From: Candidatus Glassbacteria bacterium
GTDB lineage: Bacteria > Gemmatimonadota > Glassbacteria > GWA2-58-10
Reading direction: 5' to 3'
NCBI GenBank assembly: GCA_019456185.1
Contig: VRUH01000008.1
Span: 49,531 to 108,872, forward strand
DNA: 59,342 nucleotides
The notes below the pieces were generated by a model. It was given only the letters and a program-made list of their open reading frames with translations. It searched no databases and was not told the origin of the DNA. Of the stretch, positions 8,681 through 17,346 are shown piece after piece. The translations under genes and the position numbers were made by a program. Every line of letters starts with the position of its first letter. Within the stretch, counting starts at the first letter, position 1.

Positions 8681-9211
8681 TCAGTTGATCCCGATAACCA
8701 CGATCTCGAAAGTCAGGTCCTGGCCGGCCAGGGGATGGTTCAGGTCGAGGGTCACACTGTCCCCGGCAACCGCGCTTACCACTGCGGGAAACGGGCGCCC
8801 CTGGTCGTTCTGAAGCTGAATGCGTATCCCCACCTCGGGATTCATGCCTTCCGGAAATTGCGACTTGGGGAGTTTGCGGAACCTCGCCTCGCTGCGCTGC
8901 CCGTAGGCCATCGAATCGGGGATGGTGAAAGTTTTGGATTCGTTCAGCGCCATGCCTATCACGGCCTCGTCGAAGCCGGCGATCACATCTCCCGCACCCG
9001 CGACAAACTGAAACGACTGGCCGGTCAGCGTGGAGTCGAACACCGAGCCGTCCGCGAGAGACCCCATGTAGGTCAGGCTGACGGTATCGCCCGCAGCCAC
9101 AACCTTTCCGCCCCCTCCGTCCTGCCCGTCGGATGAACCTCCGCAGCCGATTACGAATACAAGCGCGATAATCGCTGTGCTGCCACGCAATAACCTGCTG
9201 TCGAACCACAT
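8681..9211 (-). CDS. FKBP-type peptidyl-prolyl isomerase lipoprotein, SlyD-like
   Basis: A 176-residue lipoprotein (signal IIALVFVIGC followed by a GSSDGQDGGGG linker). The body shows the FKBP/SlyD pattern: VSLTYMGSLADGSVFDST, VIAGFDEAVIGM, then an insert-in-flap-like segment (FPEGMNPEVG) and the closing LDLNHPLAGQDLTFEI that is nearly diagnostic of SlyD-type proteins. It should catalyse proline isomerisation and chaperone proteins in the periplasm, which is unusual because SlyD itself is cytoplasmic. Start at ATG 9211 with GTGAG upstream; a GTG at 9223 is the alternative. It shares the terminator at 8625-8666. The gap up to 9480 shows no gene. Confidence 0.88.
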   Translation of the reverse strand: MWFDSRLLRGSTAIIALVFVIGCGGSSDGQDGGGGKVVAAGDTVSLTYMGSLADGSVFDSTLTGQSFQFVAGAGDVIAGFDEAVIGMALNESKTFTIPDSMAYGQRSEARFRKLPKSQFPEGMNPEVGIRIQLQNDQGRPFPAVVSAVAGDSVTLDLNHPLAGQDLTFEIVVIGIN

Positions 9212-9480
9212 TACTGTTCTCACTTTCCAGGCACGTGAGACCCGTTATCATGTTTAGCGGCTATCTCCGATGGTCCGACGGCGGCAGACACGGCGCGAAA
9301 CAACTGGTCATAACAAGTTTGGTTCAAGGTACAGTTAACTAGCCAATAACTGATTAATTGTCAAGGATTTTAGCGGCTGCGGCATGTTTTCGCCGCGGGG
9401 ATTGCCCCGGCGGGGTGGGATCGATTATTATTCTTGCACTGCATCTTCGAGCCGGGATCATTCATGTATCGGGAGGGATT

Positions 9481-9786
9481 ATGGCGCAGGATAAAGTTAC
9501 CGTGGTAGCGGTGATCAAAGCGAAAAGCGGCAGGGAAGACCAGGTGCGGCGGGAACTCGAAGCGCTGATCGCGCCGACCCGTGAAGAGGAGGGCTGTATC
9601 AACTACGACATGCACCGCGGCAGCGAGGACCCGTCGTTATTCATGTTCCACGAAAACTGGCGCAGCAAGGGGGACCTGGATATCCACCTGCAGCAACCCT
9701 ACCTGGCGCGGTTCATGGAACTGGCCGATGATCTGCTGGCCGAACCTGTCCGGATAACTCTCTGGGAGGAGATCAGCTCCAGGTGA
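9481..9786 (+). CDS. Antibiotic biosynthesis monooxygenase-type protein (YgiN-like)
   Basis: A 101-residue ABM-fold protein (ferredoxin-like dimer). Typical features are VVAVIKAKSGREDQV at the start, the CINYDMHRG strand, FMFHENW and the closing helix HLQQPYLARFMEL. Members include quinol monooxygenases and heme-degrading enzymes; the exact substrate cannot be read. GGGAGGG stands 4 nt before the chosen ATG. The stop codon overlaps the GTG start of the kinase gene by 4 bp, so the two are translationally coupled. Confidence 0.85.
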   Translation: MAQDKVTVVAVIKAKSGREDQVRRELEALIAPTREEEGCINYDMHRGSEDPSLFMFHENWRSKGDLDIHLQQPYLARFMELADDLLAEPVRITLWEEISSR

Positions 9787-10835
9787 GCGGCAGCGCAAAA
9801 GGTGCGATCAAGATAATCAACAGCGCCGCGCCGATCCGTATCTGTGACAACGGCGGCTGGACCGACACCTGGTTCGCCGGCCACGGACGGATTTTCAATA
9901 TCGGCGTCTATCCGATTGTCGAGGTGCAGCTTGAGATTTATCCTCGCACAGCGACGGCGGAGCGGATAGTAATCAACGCGGAAAATTTCGGCGAGCGTTA
10001 CGCTCTCGGCAGCAGCAAAGGCGGCGACTGGGACCGTCACCCCCTGCTCGAGGCCACTATCCGGCGGATGAACGTGCCGGATGACTACGCGTTTGAAATC
10101 ACGATTTACAGCGAGGCCCCCAGCGGAGCGGGTACCGGCACCAGCGCCGCGGTGACCGTGGCGCTGGTGGGAGCGCTTGACTGCCTGACTCCCGGCAGGC
10201 TGGCGCCTCACGAGATTGCTTATACCGCTCACTCGGTGGAAACAGAAATGCTGGATCTGCAGAGCGGAATCCAGGACCAGCTCTGTTCCACCTACGGCGG
10301 AGTCAATTATATCGAGATGCACGAATATCCGCACGCCACGCTGAGCCGGATCCAGGTGTCCAATTCGATCTGGTGGGAACTGGAACGTCGGCTGGCGCTG
10401 ATTTACCTGGGCAGGTCGCACCACTCCTCTCAGCTGCACGATCAGGTTATCGCCGGGCTGGAAAACGAGGGGCCCGGCAGCCCGAAACTGGAGCCGCTGC
10501 GGGAGACAGCCCCGGCCAGCCGCGATGCGCTCTACCGGGGAGATTTCTCGTCGCTGGGCCGCGCGATGGCGGATAATACGGAGGCCCAGCGCAACCTGCA
10601 TCCCGACCTGGTCAGCCCCGAGGCCGACCGGGTAATCGAAATCGCCAGGGATTATGGAGCGGTGGGCTGGAAAGTTAACGGCGCGGGCGGCGACGGAGGT
10701 TCGCTGACCCTGCTGTGTTCACAGCAGTCGTTTGCGCAACGGGCGATGATCCGCGAGATCGAACAGGAGAGCGCTGCTTTCGCCAATATCCCGATCTACC
10801 TCAGCCGCCACGGCTTGAGAATCTGGGAACAGTGA
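9783..10835 (+). CDS. GHMP-family sugar kinase
   Basis: A 350-residue small-molecule kinase. The three GHMP motifs are present: an N-terminal substrate loop (SAAPIRICDNGGWTD), the ATP loop PSGAGTGTSAAVTVAL and the C-terminal KVNGAGGDGGSLTLL. The overall pattern is closest to HddA-type heptose 7-phosphate kinases and fucose kinases, so a sugar or sugar phosphate is the likely substrate. It is coupled to the ABM gene by a GTGA overlap. After the stop there is no convincing hairpin. Confidence 0.88.
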   Translation: MSGSAKGAIKIINSAAPIRICDNGGWTDTWFAGHGRIFNIGVYPIVEVQLEIYPRTATAERIVINAENFGERYALGSSKGGDWDRHPLLEATIRRMNVPDDYAFEITIYSEAPSGAGTGTSAAVTVALVGALDCLTPGRLAPHEIAYTAHSVETEMLDLQSGIQDQLCSTYGGVNYIEMHEYPHATLSRIQVSNSIWWELERRLALIYLGRSHHSSQLHDQVIAGLENEGPGSPKLEPLRETAPASRDALYRGDFSSLGRAMADNTEAQRNLHPDLVSPEADRVIEIARDYGAVGWKVNGAGGDGGSLTLLCSQQSFAQRAMIREIEQESAAFANIPIYLSRHGLRIWEQ

Positions 10836-10912
10836 TCGTTGAAATTGAAGAATTGTCAGACGGCGGGGAAAGGGATAAAAAAAGACCCAGCGTAGCTGGC
10901 AAGCGAAGACCA

Positions 10913-11092
10913 TTACAGGGTTGAGGAAGCGGCCCGGATTTCGAAGTCCCCGATGAACTGCCAGGGCGTGACGTCCACTCGGATCTCGCTTTCCCTAATG
11001 AGATTTTGTCTTCGTCCAGTGCGTTGGGTCTGAAAATCGCGTTGTCGATTTTGTTCCGTCCACCTCTCCGGCGGACGTGTTTATGTAATAGC
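10913..11092 (-). pseudogene. Decayed 3' end of an unidentified gene
   Basis: On the minus strand, the segment IRVDVTPWQFIGDFEIRAAS, then a stop, reads like a real C-terminus. The upstream sequence continues sensibly only in another frame (IDNAIFRPNALDEDKISLG), which implies a frameshift near 10990. There is no start codon. The family is not recognised. The rest of the 10836-11367 gap shows nothing. Confidence 0.4.
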
Positions 11093-11367
11093 AATCGCCG
11101 TGCCAGATTGTTTGCAGGCTCCATGTGTTTTGACTGTCCTTTTGTAAGTATCACAATATAAGCTTTTAATCGGCTTCTGATTTCTCCCGCACTTTTGCTC
11201 AACAGAAAACGGCCCGGCAAATTGTGCGCAATAAAGCAACATTACCGGACACAAATATGTGCGAATCCGCTCAATTGCTTTTACTAATAGGTCTGTTTCA
11301 CCCATCCGCCCCGCAGGATTAAGCGGCTGCGCCCGAAAGGATCATTTCTTCAGCTTCCCGCGCGTGT

Positions 11368-12138
11368 TCAGGGCACCAGTTCCGTACTGAAAATCAGCGT
11401 GCCGAAATAGTCCGGGTCATGGAACGTACGTCCGCTGACCGGACTCCACGACTGCCCCTCGCCGGGCTTGCCCGCGCCGCCGGGCAGATCGATCCGGTAG
11501 AAATTGATCCGCCATTTATCCCCGTCGTGGGGGGGATTGTTCGGCGCGGTGACAATATCGGCCAGCGGGACAGCCATCTCGACGCTCCAGCCCTGGTCGG
11601 TGTCGCTCGGATCGTTGAGAGTACCCCGCGGCCAGGCCGCCCAGCGGATATCCAGGCTGTTCCAGGCCAGGATCCCGGTCAGCTTCACCCGCTCGCCCTC
11701 GAACCCGTGGTTGAGAATGAACCCGTCCCACAGCGTGCCCAGCGGATTGACCTCGAGTTCCACGTAGTCGAACCCGTCGCTGTCGGCGTCGATAAACACC
11801 TCGACCACTTCCTCGTTGTAGAGCGGAAGGTCGCGGACAGTCATTGTCGACCAGATATGGCTGTCCACGCAGTCCCAGCTGAAATAGAGGTAGAAATCAT
11901 CCCAGAGCATCCGCACAGTTGTTGCCTGGGACGGTTCGCCGCCGTTTTTCACCGACAGGCTTACCGCCTGGGCGTCGTCCCACACGCGCTCGTCCAGCTT
12001 ACCGTCCACATGGATCGCCTCGGTGGTTTTCCGCGCGGTGTAGAGGTGGCTGTCCGGCCCGGCGTTCAGAACAGGGGCGGAACTGATCAGCAGGAAGACA
12101 GCAGCGCTCAAAGTGCCGATTATCGCAGACTTGTTCAT
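11368..12138 (-). CDS. Secreted CBM9-like carbohydrate-binding protein
   Basis: A 256-residue exported protein (signal peptide to about residue 26). The body is a CBM9-like beta-sandwich: IHVDGKLDERVWDDA, LWDDFYLYFSWDC, VVEVFIDADSDG, YVELEVNPLGTLWD and WRINFYRID are all typical of the family linked to xylanases and also found as stand-alone proteins. It probably binds a sugar or polymer outside the inner membrane. GGAGG lies 7 nt before the ATG. It is divergent from the DoxX fusion gene. Confidence 0.8.
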   Translation of the reverse strand: MNKSAIIGTLSAAVFLLISSAPVLNAGPDSHLYTARKTTEAIHVDGKLDERVWDDAQAVSLSVKNGGEPSQATTVRMLWDDFYLYFSWDCVDSHIWSTMTVRDLPLYNEEVVEVFIDADSDGFDYVELEVNPLGTLWDGFILNHGFEGERVKLTGILAWNSLDIRWAAWPRGTLNDPSDTDQGWSVEMAVPLADIVTAPNNPPHDGDKWRINFYRIDLPGGAGKPGEGQSWSPVSGRTFHDPDYFGTLIFSTELVP

Positions 12139-12398
12139 CGATTATCCTCCACTTGTAGCTGTTGGTGACGGGCCGTTGACCGGCCGCCGGCTGGTTTTAC
12201 TGTCTAATGTGCATCCTGCGGCCGAAAAACTCAAGTGCCTCAATAGATCGCGATTAACGTCCGCTACGGCCGGGCCTGCTGCAACTGATAATCAACTGAC
12301 TGCTGCAAATCCCCTTGATTTGCAGTTTAATTATCAATGACGCGGGAATTGTTCAGCACGCAGCTTTTACCTCCAGGAATCTTTTCTTAAATTTATCC

Positions 12399-12427
12399 TT
12401 GAGGTCGGTCGGATAATAGTTTAAAAT
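12399..12427 (+). promoter_or_regulatory. Promoter for the DoxX fusion gene
   Basis: TTGAGG (12399-12404), a 17-nt spacer, TAAAAT (12422-12427), about 110 bp upstream of the ATG at 12538. The rest of 12139-12537 shows no gene. Confidence 0.45.
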
Positions 12428-12537
12428 GAGATAACTTAATCAACTATTCTTTTCGCAAGGAAACTGCCGGAAAAGAATCTGATCGGAAACGCGCGGCCGG
12501 AACCCGCCCGCGTATACATGCTCCCAGGAGGCCGCCC

Positions 12538-14121
12538 ATGGCAGAGATGGTACAGCAGGAAAAGGGTGACGCAAAGTATTCGACTCTCCAGACTGTCGGC
12601 TTGATGCTGCTGCGGATGGCTGTTGGCTGGCATTTTCTCTACGAGGGTCTGGTCAAGCTGCTGGACCCTGGATGGTCATCGGCCGGATACCTTGCCGGAT
12701 CGCAGTGGATCCTGGGCGGCCTGTTCGACTGGATCCTGGCCCATCCGGCCGCGCTGGCGGCAGTGGACCTGCTCAATATCTGGGGACTGCTGCTGATCGG
12801 CCTGGGACTGTTCCTGGGCATGTTCACCCGCGCCGCGGCGATCAGCGGTATCACTCTGCTGTCGCTCTACTGGATAGCCAATCCGCCGCTGGTGGGCCTG
12901 GACTACGAGCTGTTCACCGAGGGCAACTACCTCGTGGTGGACAAGAACCTGGTGGAAATGCTGGCTCTGCTGGTGATGGCCGCCTTTCCGACCGGCTCGT
13001 TTTTCGGCCTCGACAGGCTGCTCGATTCGATGCGGAAAAAGATCGCCGAGAACCGCGCGGTGCCGCCGGGACCGGTGGCGCAGACAGTGGAGGAACAGCC
13101 GTCCGGCTCATTGCTCGAACGCCGCGAACTGATCAAGTCCCTGATCTCCCTGCCGGTGCTGGGCGGGTTCGCGTTCGCGTTCATGAAAAAGCGGGGCTGG
13201 GAAAGCTGGGAGGAAAAGCACCTGCTGGCCGCCGGCGGCGAGACCGAGGCGATTACCAGCGCTACCGCCAGGACCTTTCATTTCTCCGGCCTCAAGGACC
13301 TCAAGGGTACGCTGCCCAGGGCCAGGATCGGCAACCTCGAACTCAGCCGGTTGATCCTGGGCGGCAACCTGATCGGCGGCTGGGCGCACGCCCGCGACCT
13401 GATCTACGCCAGCAAGCTGGTCAAGGCCTACCACCACGACCGTAAAGTGTTCGAGACTTTCAGCCTGGCCGAACAATGCGGGGTGAACACGATCCTGACC
13501 AACCCGGCGCTCTGCCGCGTGATCAGCGAGTACTGGCGCAAGACCGGCGGCAAGATCCAGTTCATCAGCGACTGTGCCTGGAACGGCGACGTGCTCGAGG
13601 GGATCAGGGTGTCGGTCGACGGCGGCGCGCACGCCTGCTACGTCCAGGGCGGAATCACCGACCGGCTGGTGCCCGAGGGCAAGCTGGACGTGATCGGCGA
13701 GGCGCTGGAGCTGATCCGCGGCTACGGGATCCCGGCGGGTATCGGCGCCCACGACCTCAACTCGGTGATCGCCTGCGTGGAGGCCGGGCTGGTGCCCGAT
13801 TACTGGGTCAAGACCCTGCACCACACCAATTACTGGTCGGCCATTCCCGAGGAAGACCACGACAATATCTGGTGCAAGAAACCAGAGGCCACGATGGAGT
13901 ACATGAACAACCTGGAGCAGCCCTGGATCGCGTACAAAGTGCTGGCCGCCGGGGCGATCAAGCCCGAGGTGGGATTCCCCTATGCGTTTAACGGCGGCGC
14001 GGACTTTATCTGCGTGGGCATGTACGACTTCCAGGTGGTCGATGACGTCAACGTGGCGATCGACGTGCTGAACGGCGACCTCCAGCGCACCCGCCCCTGG
14101 CGCTCGCTGACGATTGCCTGA
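12538..14121 (+). CDS. DoxX-family membrane protein fused to a TIM-barrel-like domain
   Basis: A 527-residue two-part protein. Residues about 18-160 are a four-helix DoxX module (LMLLRMAVGWHFLYEGLVKL, LLLIGLGLFLGMFTRAAA). Residues about 195-220 contain ERRELIKSLISLPVLGGFAF, which looks like an internal twin-arginine signal. Residues about 250-527 form a soluble domain with IGNLELSRLILGGNLIGGW and alternating strand/helix segments, resembling aldo/keto-reductase-type barrels, although no catalytic tetrad is evident. This suggests a membrane-anchored periplasmic redox protein, exported by Tat. AGGAGG precedes the ATG and a terminator follows. Function unknown. Confidence 0.78.
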   Translation: MAEMVQQEKGDAKYSTLQTVGLMLLRMAVGWHFLYEGLVKLLDPGWSSAGYLAGSQWILGGLFDWILAHPAALAAVDLLNIWGLLLIGLGLFLGMFTRAAAISGITLLSLYWIANPPLVGLDYELFTEGNYLVVDKNLVEMLALLVMAAFPTGSFFGLDRLLDSMRKKIAENRAVPPGPVAQTVEEQPSGSLLERRELIKSLISLPVLGGFAFAFMKKRGWESWEEKHLLAAGGETEAITSATARTFHFSGLKDLKGTLPRARIGNLELSRLILGGNLIGGWAHARDLIYASKLVKAYHHDRKVFETFSLAEQCGVNTILTNPALCRVISEYWRKTGGKIQFISDCAWNGDVLEGIRVSVDGGAHACYVQGGITDRLVPEGKLDVIGEALELIRGYGIPAGIGAHDLNSVIACVEAGLVPDYWVKTLHHTNYWSAIPEEDHDNIWCKKPEATMEYMNNLEQPWIAYKVLAAGAIKPEVGFPYAFNGGADFICVGMYDFQVVDDVNVAIDVLNGDLQRTRPWRSLTIA

Positions 14122-14149
14122 GCGCAAAAGTTGATTGAGATGCATGCTG

Positions 14150-14184
14150 AAAGCCCGGGTTGATTGTTCAGCCCGGGCTTTATT
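14150..14184 (+). terminator. Terminator after the DoxX fusion gene
   Basis: AAAGCCCGGG pairs with CCCGGGCTTT (14172-14181) around a 12-nt loop, followed by ATTAT. Confidence 0.75.
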
Positions 14185-14209
14185 ATATCCCGGCCACTTT
14201 TTGATTGAC

Positions 14210-14527
14210 TGCGAGAGTAGGAAAACGATAGGTTATTATCCGGCGGCCCGTGTCAGAGCGGCCGCGGCAAAACTCAGCAACTCAGGTGGCCTGGATGGAC
14301 AATCCTCTGCAGAAGAGCAGGCGTTGGAAACTCTGATAACGAGGCTCGATTTCTGCGCGGCCGAGGAAATCCCGTGGGTGGTTAACCTCCATCCGATCCA
14401 CGTAATCCGTGGAGAGCTGGACCTGTTCGGCTTGAAGGAAAAACTGGCGGACGAGGCCAGGGCCAGGGGAATCCCTGTAATGACCCTGGGGGAACCGGCC
14501 GGCAGAATAACACGGAAGCGAGACTGA
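14210..14527 (+). pseudogene. Truncated gene remnant, 3' part only
   Basis: An open frame ending at 14527 has a protein-like C-terminal part (ALETLITRLDFCAAEEIPWV, NLHPIHVI, EARARGIPVMTLGEPA) that recalls the end of polysaccharide-deacetylase-type or similar barrels. The only in-frame ATG (14135) lies inside the preceding terminator, and no credible start or ribosome site is present. The 5' part is probably lost; identity is uncertain. Confidence 0.4.
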
Positions 14528-14581
14528 CGGGCAACGTGCAGCAGTGTGCAGTTTAACCTTCAGCGACGATGGGAGCAGCAG

Positions 14582-15751
14582 ATGAGTAAAAATGTCGTAA
14601 CGTTCTTGTGCGCGGCGGTGGCCGTACTGGTTTGCGGAGCTGAAATCCGGGCCCAGGATTTCGACCCGCTGCAGATGAGCCTGGGCAACCTGTACATGCT
14701 CTCCCATGCCAAGACCCGTTCAATCAGCCCGGAGAATTTCAGCGGTGAGAAAGGTAAAGGCGGGATGGCCAAGGTGGGCGAGGGCTCGGCCAGCCGCGCC
14801 GCCCGCGATCTGGGCCAGGGCTGGAAGGTTAACCCATATGTGCGCGTGGCTCCCGGCGAGACATTCACCCTGGGCGAGATCCAGGGGTCCGGCGCGATCC
14901 AGCATATCTGGATCACCCTGGCCGGAGTTTACCGCTACACGATCCTGCGCATGTACTGGGACGGCGAGAAAGAGCCGTCGGTGGAAAGCCCGCTGGGAGA
15001 CTTTTTCTGCGCCGGCTGGCGCGGGCCGTGGAACCATTTCGCCCAGGTATCGTCGCTGCCGATTCAGGTCAATCCGGGCAGCGGGATGAACTCCTACTGG
15101 GTGATGCCGTTTCGGAAAGGCGCCAAGCTGACTATCGAAAATCTCAATACGGACACCATGACGGTCTACTACCAGATCGACTATACGCTCACCGACGTTC
15201 CCGAGGACGCGGCCTATTTCCACGCCCAGTACCGCCGCACCAACCCGCTGCCCTACAAGGATGTTTATACCATAGTCGACGGGATCAAGGGCTGGGGGCA
15301 CTATGTGGGCACCTACATGGCCTGGCAAGTGAACAACAACGGCTGGTGGGGCGAGGGCGAGATCAAGTTCTACCTGGACGGCGACAGCAAATTCCCGACA
15401 ATCAACAGCACCGGCACCGAGGACTATTTCCTCGGCTCCTATAATTTCGGCAATTCCAGGGACGGGGACTACCAGGAGTTCACCAATATTTTCGCCGGCA
15501 TGCCCCAGGTGATCCGTCCCTCGAGTCCGGATAACTCCAACCAGCGTTTCGGGCTGTACCGCTGGCACGTGATGGACCCGATCCGCTTTGAAAAAGACCT
15601 CAAAGTGACCATCCAGGCCCTGGGCTGGCGCAGCGGAGGCCGTTACCTGCCGCTGCAGGACGATATCGCCTCGGTGGCCTACTGGTACCAGCGCGAGCCG
15701 CACGCCGGATTTCCGAAGCTGCCGGACAAGGATTATCTGGAAGTACGCTGA
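14582..15751 (+). CDS. Secreted GH172-family (DUF2961) glycoside hydrolase
   Basis: A 389-residue protein with a signal peptide (cleaved near AEIRAQ). The DUF2961 core is clear: GAIQHIWITL, RMYWDGEKEPSVESPLGDFF, WVMPFRKGAKLTIEN, GEIKFYLDGD and the signature STGTEDYF. DUF2961 proteins form glycoside hydrolase family GH172, with characterised fructofuranose and arabinofuranose enzymes. The Glu of GTEDYF (280) and a Glu about 20 residues before it (257 or 259) are the probable catalytic pair. Start chosen at ATG 14582 after GGGAGC; an upstream frame to 14546 lacks a signal. A perfect terminator follows. Confidence 0.88.
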   Translation: MSKNVVTFLCAAVAVLVCGAEIRAQDFDPLQMSLGNLYMLSHAKTRSISPENFSGEKGKGGMAKVGEGSASRAARDLGQGWKVNPYVRVAPGETFTLGEIQGSGAIQHIWITLAGVYRYTILRMYWDGEKEPSVESPLGDFFCAGWRGPWNHFAQVSSLPIQVNPGSGMNSYWVMPFRKGAKLTIENLNTDTMTVYYQIDYTLTDVPEDAAYFHAQYRRTNPLPYKDVYTIVDGIKGWGHYVGTYMAWQVNNNGWWGEGEIKFYLDGDSKFPTINSTGTEDYFLGSYNFGNSRDGDYQEFTNIFAGMPQVIRPSSPDNSNQRFGLYRWHVMDPIRFEKDLKVTIQALGWRSGGRYLPLQDDIASVAYWYQREPHAGFPKLPDKDYLEVR

Positions 15752-15777
15752 GAGTACAGCATTGCACAGGGATAATA

Positions 15778-15817
15778 AACGCAGGGGCTGGTTTCAAACC
15801 AGCCCCTGCGTTGTTTT
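15778..15817 (+). terminator. Strong terminator after the GH172 gene
   Basis: Long perfect stem AACGCAGGGGCTGGTT with its complement (15778-15812), followed by GTTTT. Confidence 0.88.
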
Positions 15818-15852
15818 GCGCGATGAAATGAAACCGGCTGCCAGTGGAGAGA

Positions 15853-16125
15853 TTCCCCCGTTCATCTCCTTCCCGAGGCTCGGGAGCGGATTCAAAGAGC
15901 CATTCGTTCCTCTTCTGACCAAGATTGATTTCTTCTGCCAGTTTTTTGACAGCTATCCGCGTAAATCCTCTGTCTTGGTGTGAAATTCCTTTTTGAATTC
16001 TCCGAGAATCCTTGATTTATCCACACTTTGCAAAGAATCAACCTGCTGAAAAGTTTTTGTAACGTTATCTCTTCTCATCAGACCAATTGACGGACAAGAT
16101 AAAACTAACTTGAACTCAGCCTCCA
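15853..16125 (+). repeat. Diverged copy A of the anti-sigma 3' end and promoter region
   Basis: This segment aligns with 24649-24930. Shared stretches include CCGTTCATCTCCTTCCCGAG, GCGGATTCAAAG, TTTTTGTAACGTTATC and GACCAATTGACG. In copy B the first half encodes the end of the anti-sigma factor; here that frame is broken, so this is a fossil coding end attached to a conserved regulatory stretch in front of the DUF3179 gene. Confidence 0.7.
16058..16086 (+). promoter_or_regulatory. Putative ECF-sigma promoter, copy A
   Basis: TGTAAC (16058-16063), then 17 nt, then GACCAA (16081-16086). The same two boxes with the same 17-nt spacing occur in front of arsM (24861-24889). AAC-containing -35 boxes are common for ECF sigma factors, and an ECF gene lies at 23788. 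It would drive the DUF3179 gene. Confidence 0.4.
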
Positions 16126-16239
16126 GAGACAGGTCAGAAAAGAGGCGATAACGATGAAGCATTGTAAAATACAATAAATCTAAAACCGAATAATCGCTGT
16201 GGCAGTTGTACTCGAAACTGAACTTGACGGGGAGGTGCT

Positions 16240-17346
16240 ATGTGTAGGACAAGGCACTCTGTTTCTTTAACACTGCTTGCTTTACTTATGTTGCTCGCCT
16301 GCGGCTCCGATAAAGCTGATCTCCTGGCGCCGGACGGCGGTGGTTCGCCTCAACCCGGCTCGAACGAATGGCTGATACCGCAGGACCAGATCAAGGACGG
16401 CGGCCCCGGCAAGGATGGAATTCCGTCTATCGACGCGCCCAGGTTTCAAAGCGGCTGGTCGAACATGAGCGCGGTGGGCGACAACGACCTTGTTGTCATC
16501 TACATTCCCAGCGACGGTTCGCAGGCTCGAGCTTATCCACACCCTATCCTGGATTGGCACGAGGTGGTAAACGACCGGGTGGGAGATAAGGGGGCATCAG
16601 TCACATATTGTCCGCTCACCGGTTCCACGGTCATTGTGGATCGCGCGATAGTCAGCGGCTCAGGTTTTGGAGTCAGCGGCCTTCTCTACAACAACAACTT
16701 GATCATGTACGACCGCGCAACCGACAGCAGATGGCCGCAGATGTCGCTTCTCTGCGCCAACGGACCTCTTGTCGGCACGCCTGTCGTTCCACTGCCGATG
16801 ATCGAGACCACGGTGGCTACCGCTCGCCGGATGTTCCCGAACGCCGAAGTGTTGACCACACAGACCGGGCACAACCAGCCATACGGGCGGTATCCTTACG
16901 GCACCTACAAGACCAACAGCGGCACACTGTTTTCCATCTCGATAACCGACAACTCCATGCACCCGAAAGAGCGCATTCACGGGATAATTGCCGGGGGAGC
17001 GTCAAAGGCATATACGATTAAGAGTCTGAACGGCCGCGTTGCGATTAACGACCAGGTGGGTGCGGCTCCAGTGCTGATTGCGGGTTCCGGTCCGGATAAC
17101 TTTGTGGTCAGCTTCGCTAGATTCAGCCACAATGGAGAACCCCTCACTTTTTCCGTGGACACTAGTGCAGTGCAAATCTATCCGTTCAATCTTCGCGATG
17201 ACCAGACCGGAAGCACCTGGAATATCCTCGGCCAGGCAATCTCCGGAGAGTTGAGCGGACAGAGGCTTACGCCTACTGTAAATATGAACTCATACTGGTT
17301 CGCCTGGATCAACTTTTACCCGGACACGGAGGTGTACGTTGATTGA
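16240..17346 (+). CDS. DUF3179 domain lipoprotein
   Basis: A 368-residue lipoprotein (LALLMLLAC lipobox). The DUF3179 family pattern is strong: IPSIDAPRFQS, ARAYPHPILDWHEVVND, VTYCPLTGS, FGVSGLLYNNNLIMYDRATDS and the C-terminal YWFAWINFYPDTEVY. The Cys in TYCPLTG is a family-invariant residue. The role of the family is unknown; members are exported and often sit near redox or copper genes. The following outer-membrane protein gene overlaps it by 8 bp, so the two form an operon. A possible ECF promoter lies about 155 bp upstream. Confidence 0.88.
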   Translation: MCRTRHSVSLTLLALLMLLACGSDKADLLAPDGGGSPQPGSNEWLIPQDQIKDGGPGKDGIPSIDAPRFQSGWSNMSAVGDNDLVVIYIPSDGSQARAYPHPILDWHEVVNDRVGDKGASVTYCPLTGSTVIVDRAIVSGSGFGVSGLLYNNNLIMYDRATDSRWPQMSLLCANGPLVGTPVVPLPMIETTVATARRMFPNAEVLTTQTGHNQPYGRYPYGTYKTNSGTLFSISITDNSMHPKERIHGIIAGGASKAYTIKSLNGRVAINDQVGAAPVLIAGSGPDNFVVSFARFSHNGEPLTFSVDTSAVQIYPFNLRDDQTGSTWNILGQAISGELSGQRLTPTVNMNSYWFAWINFYPDTEVYVD

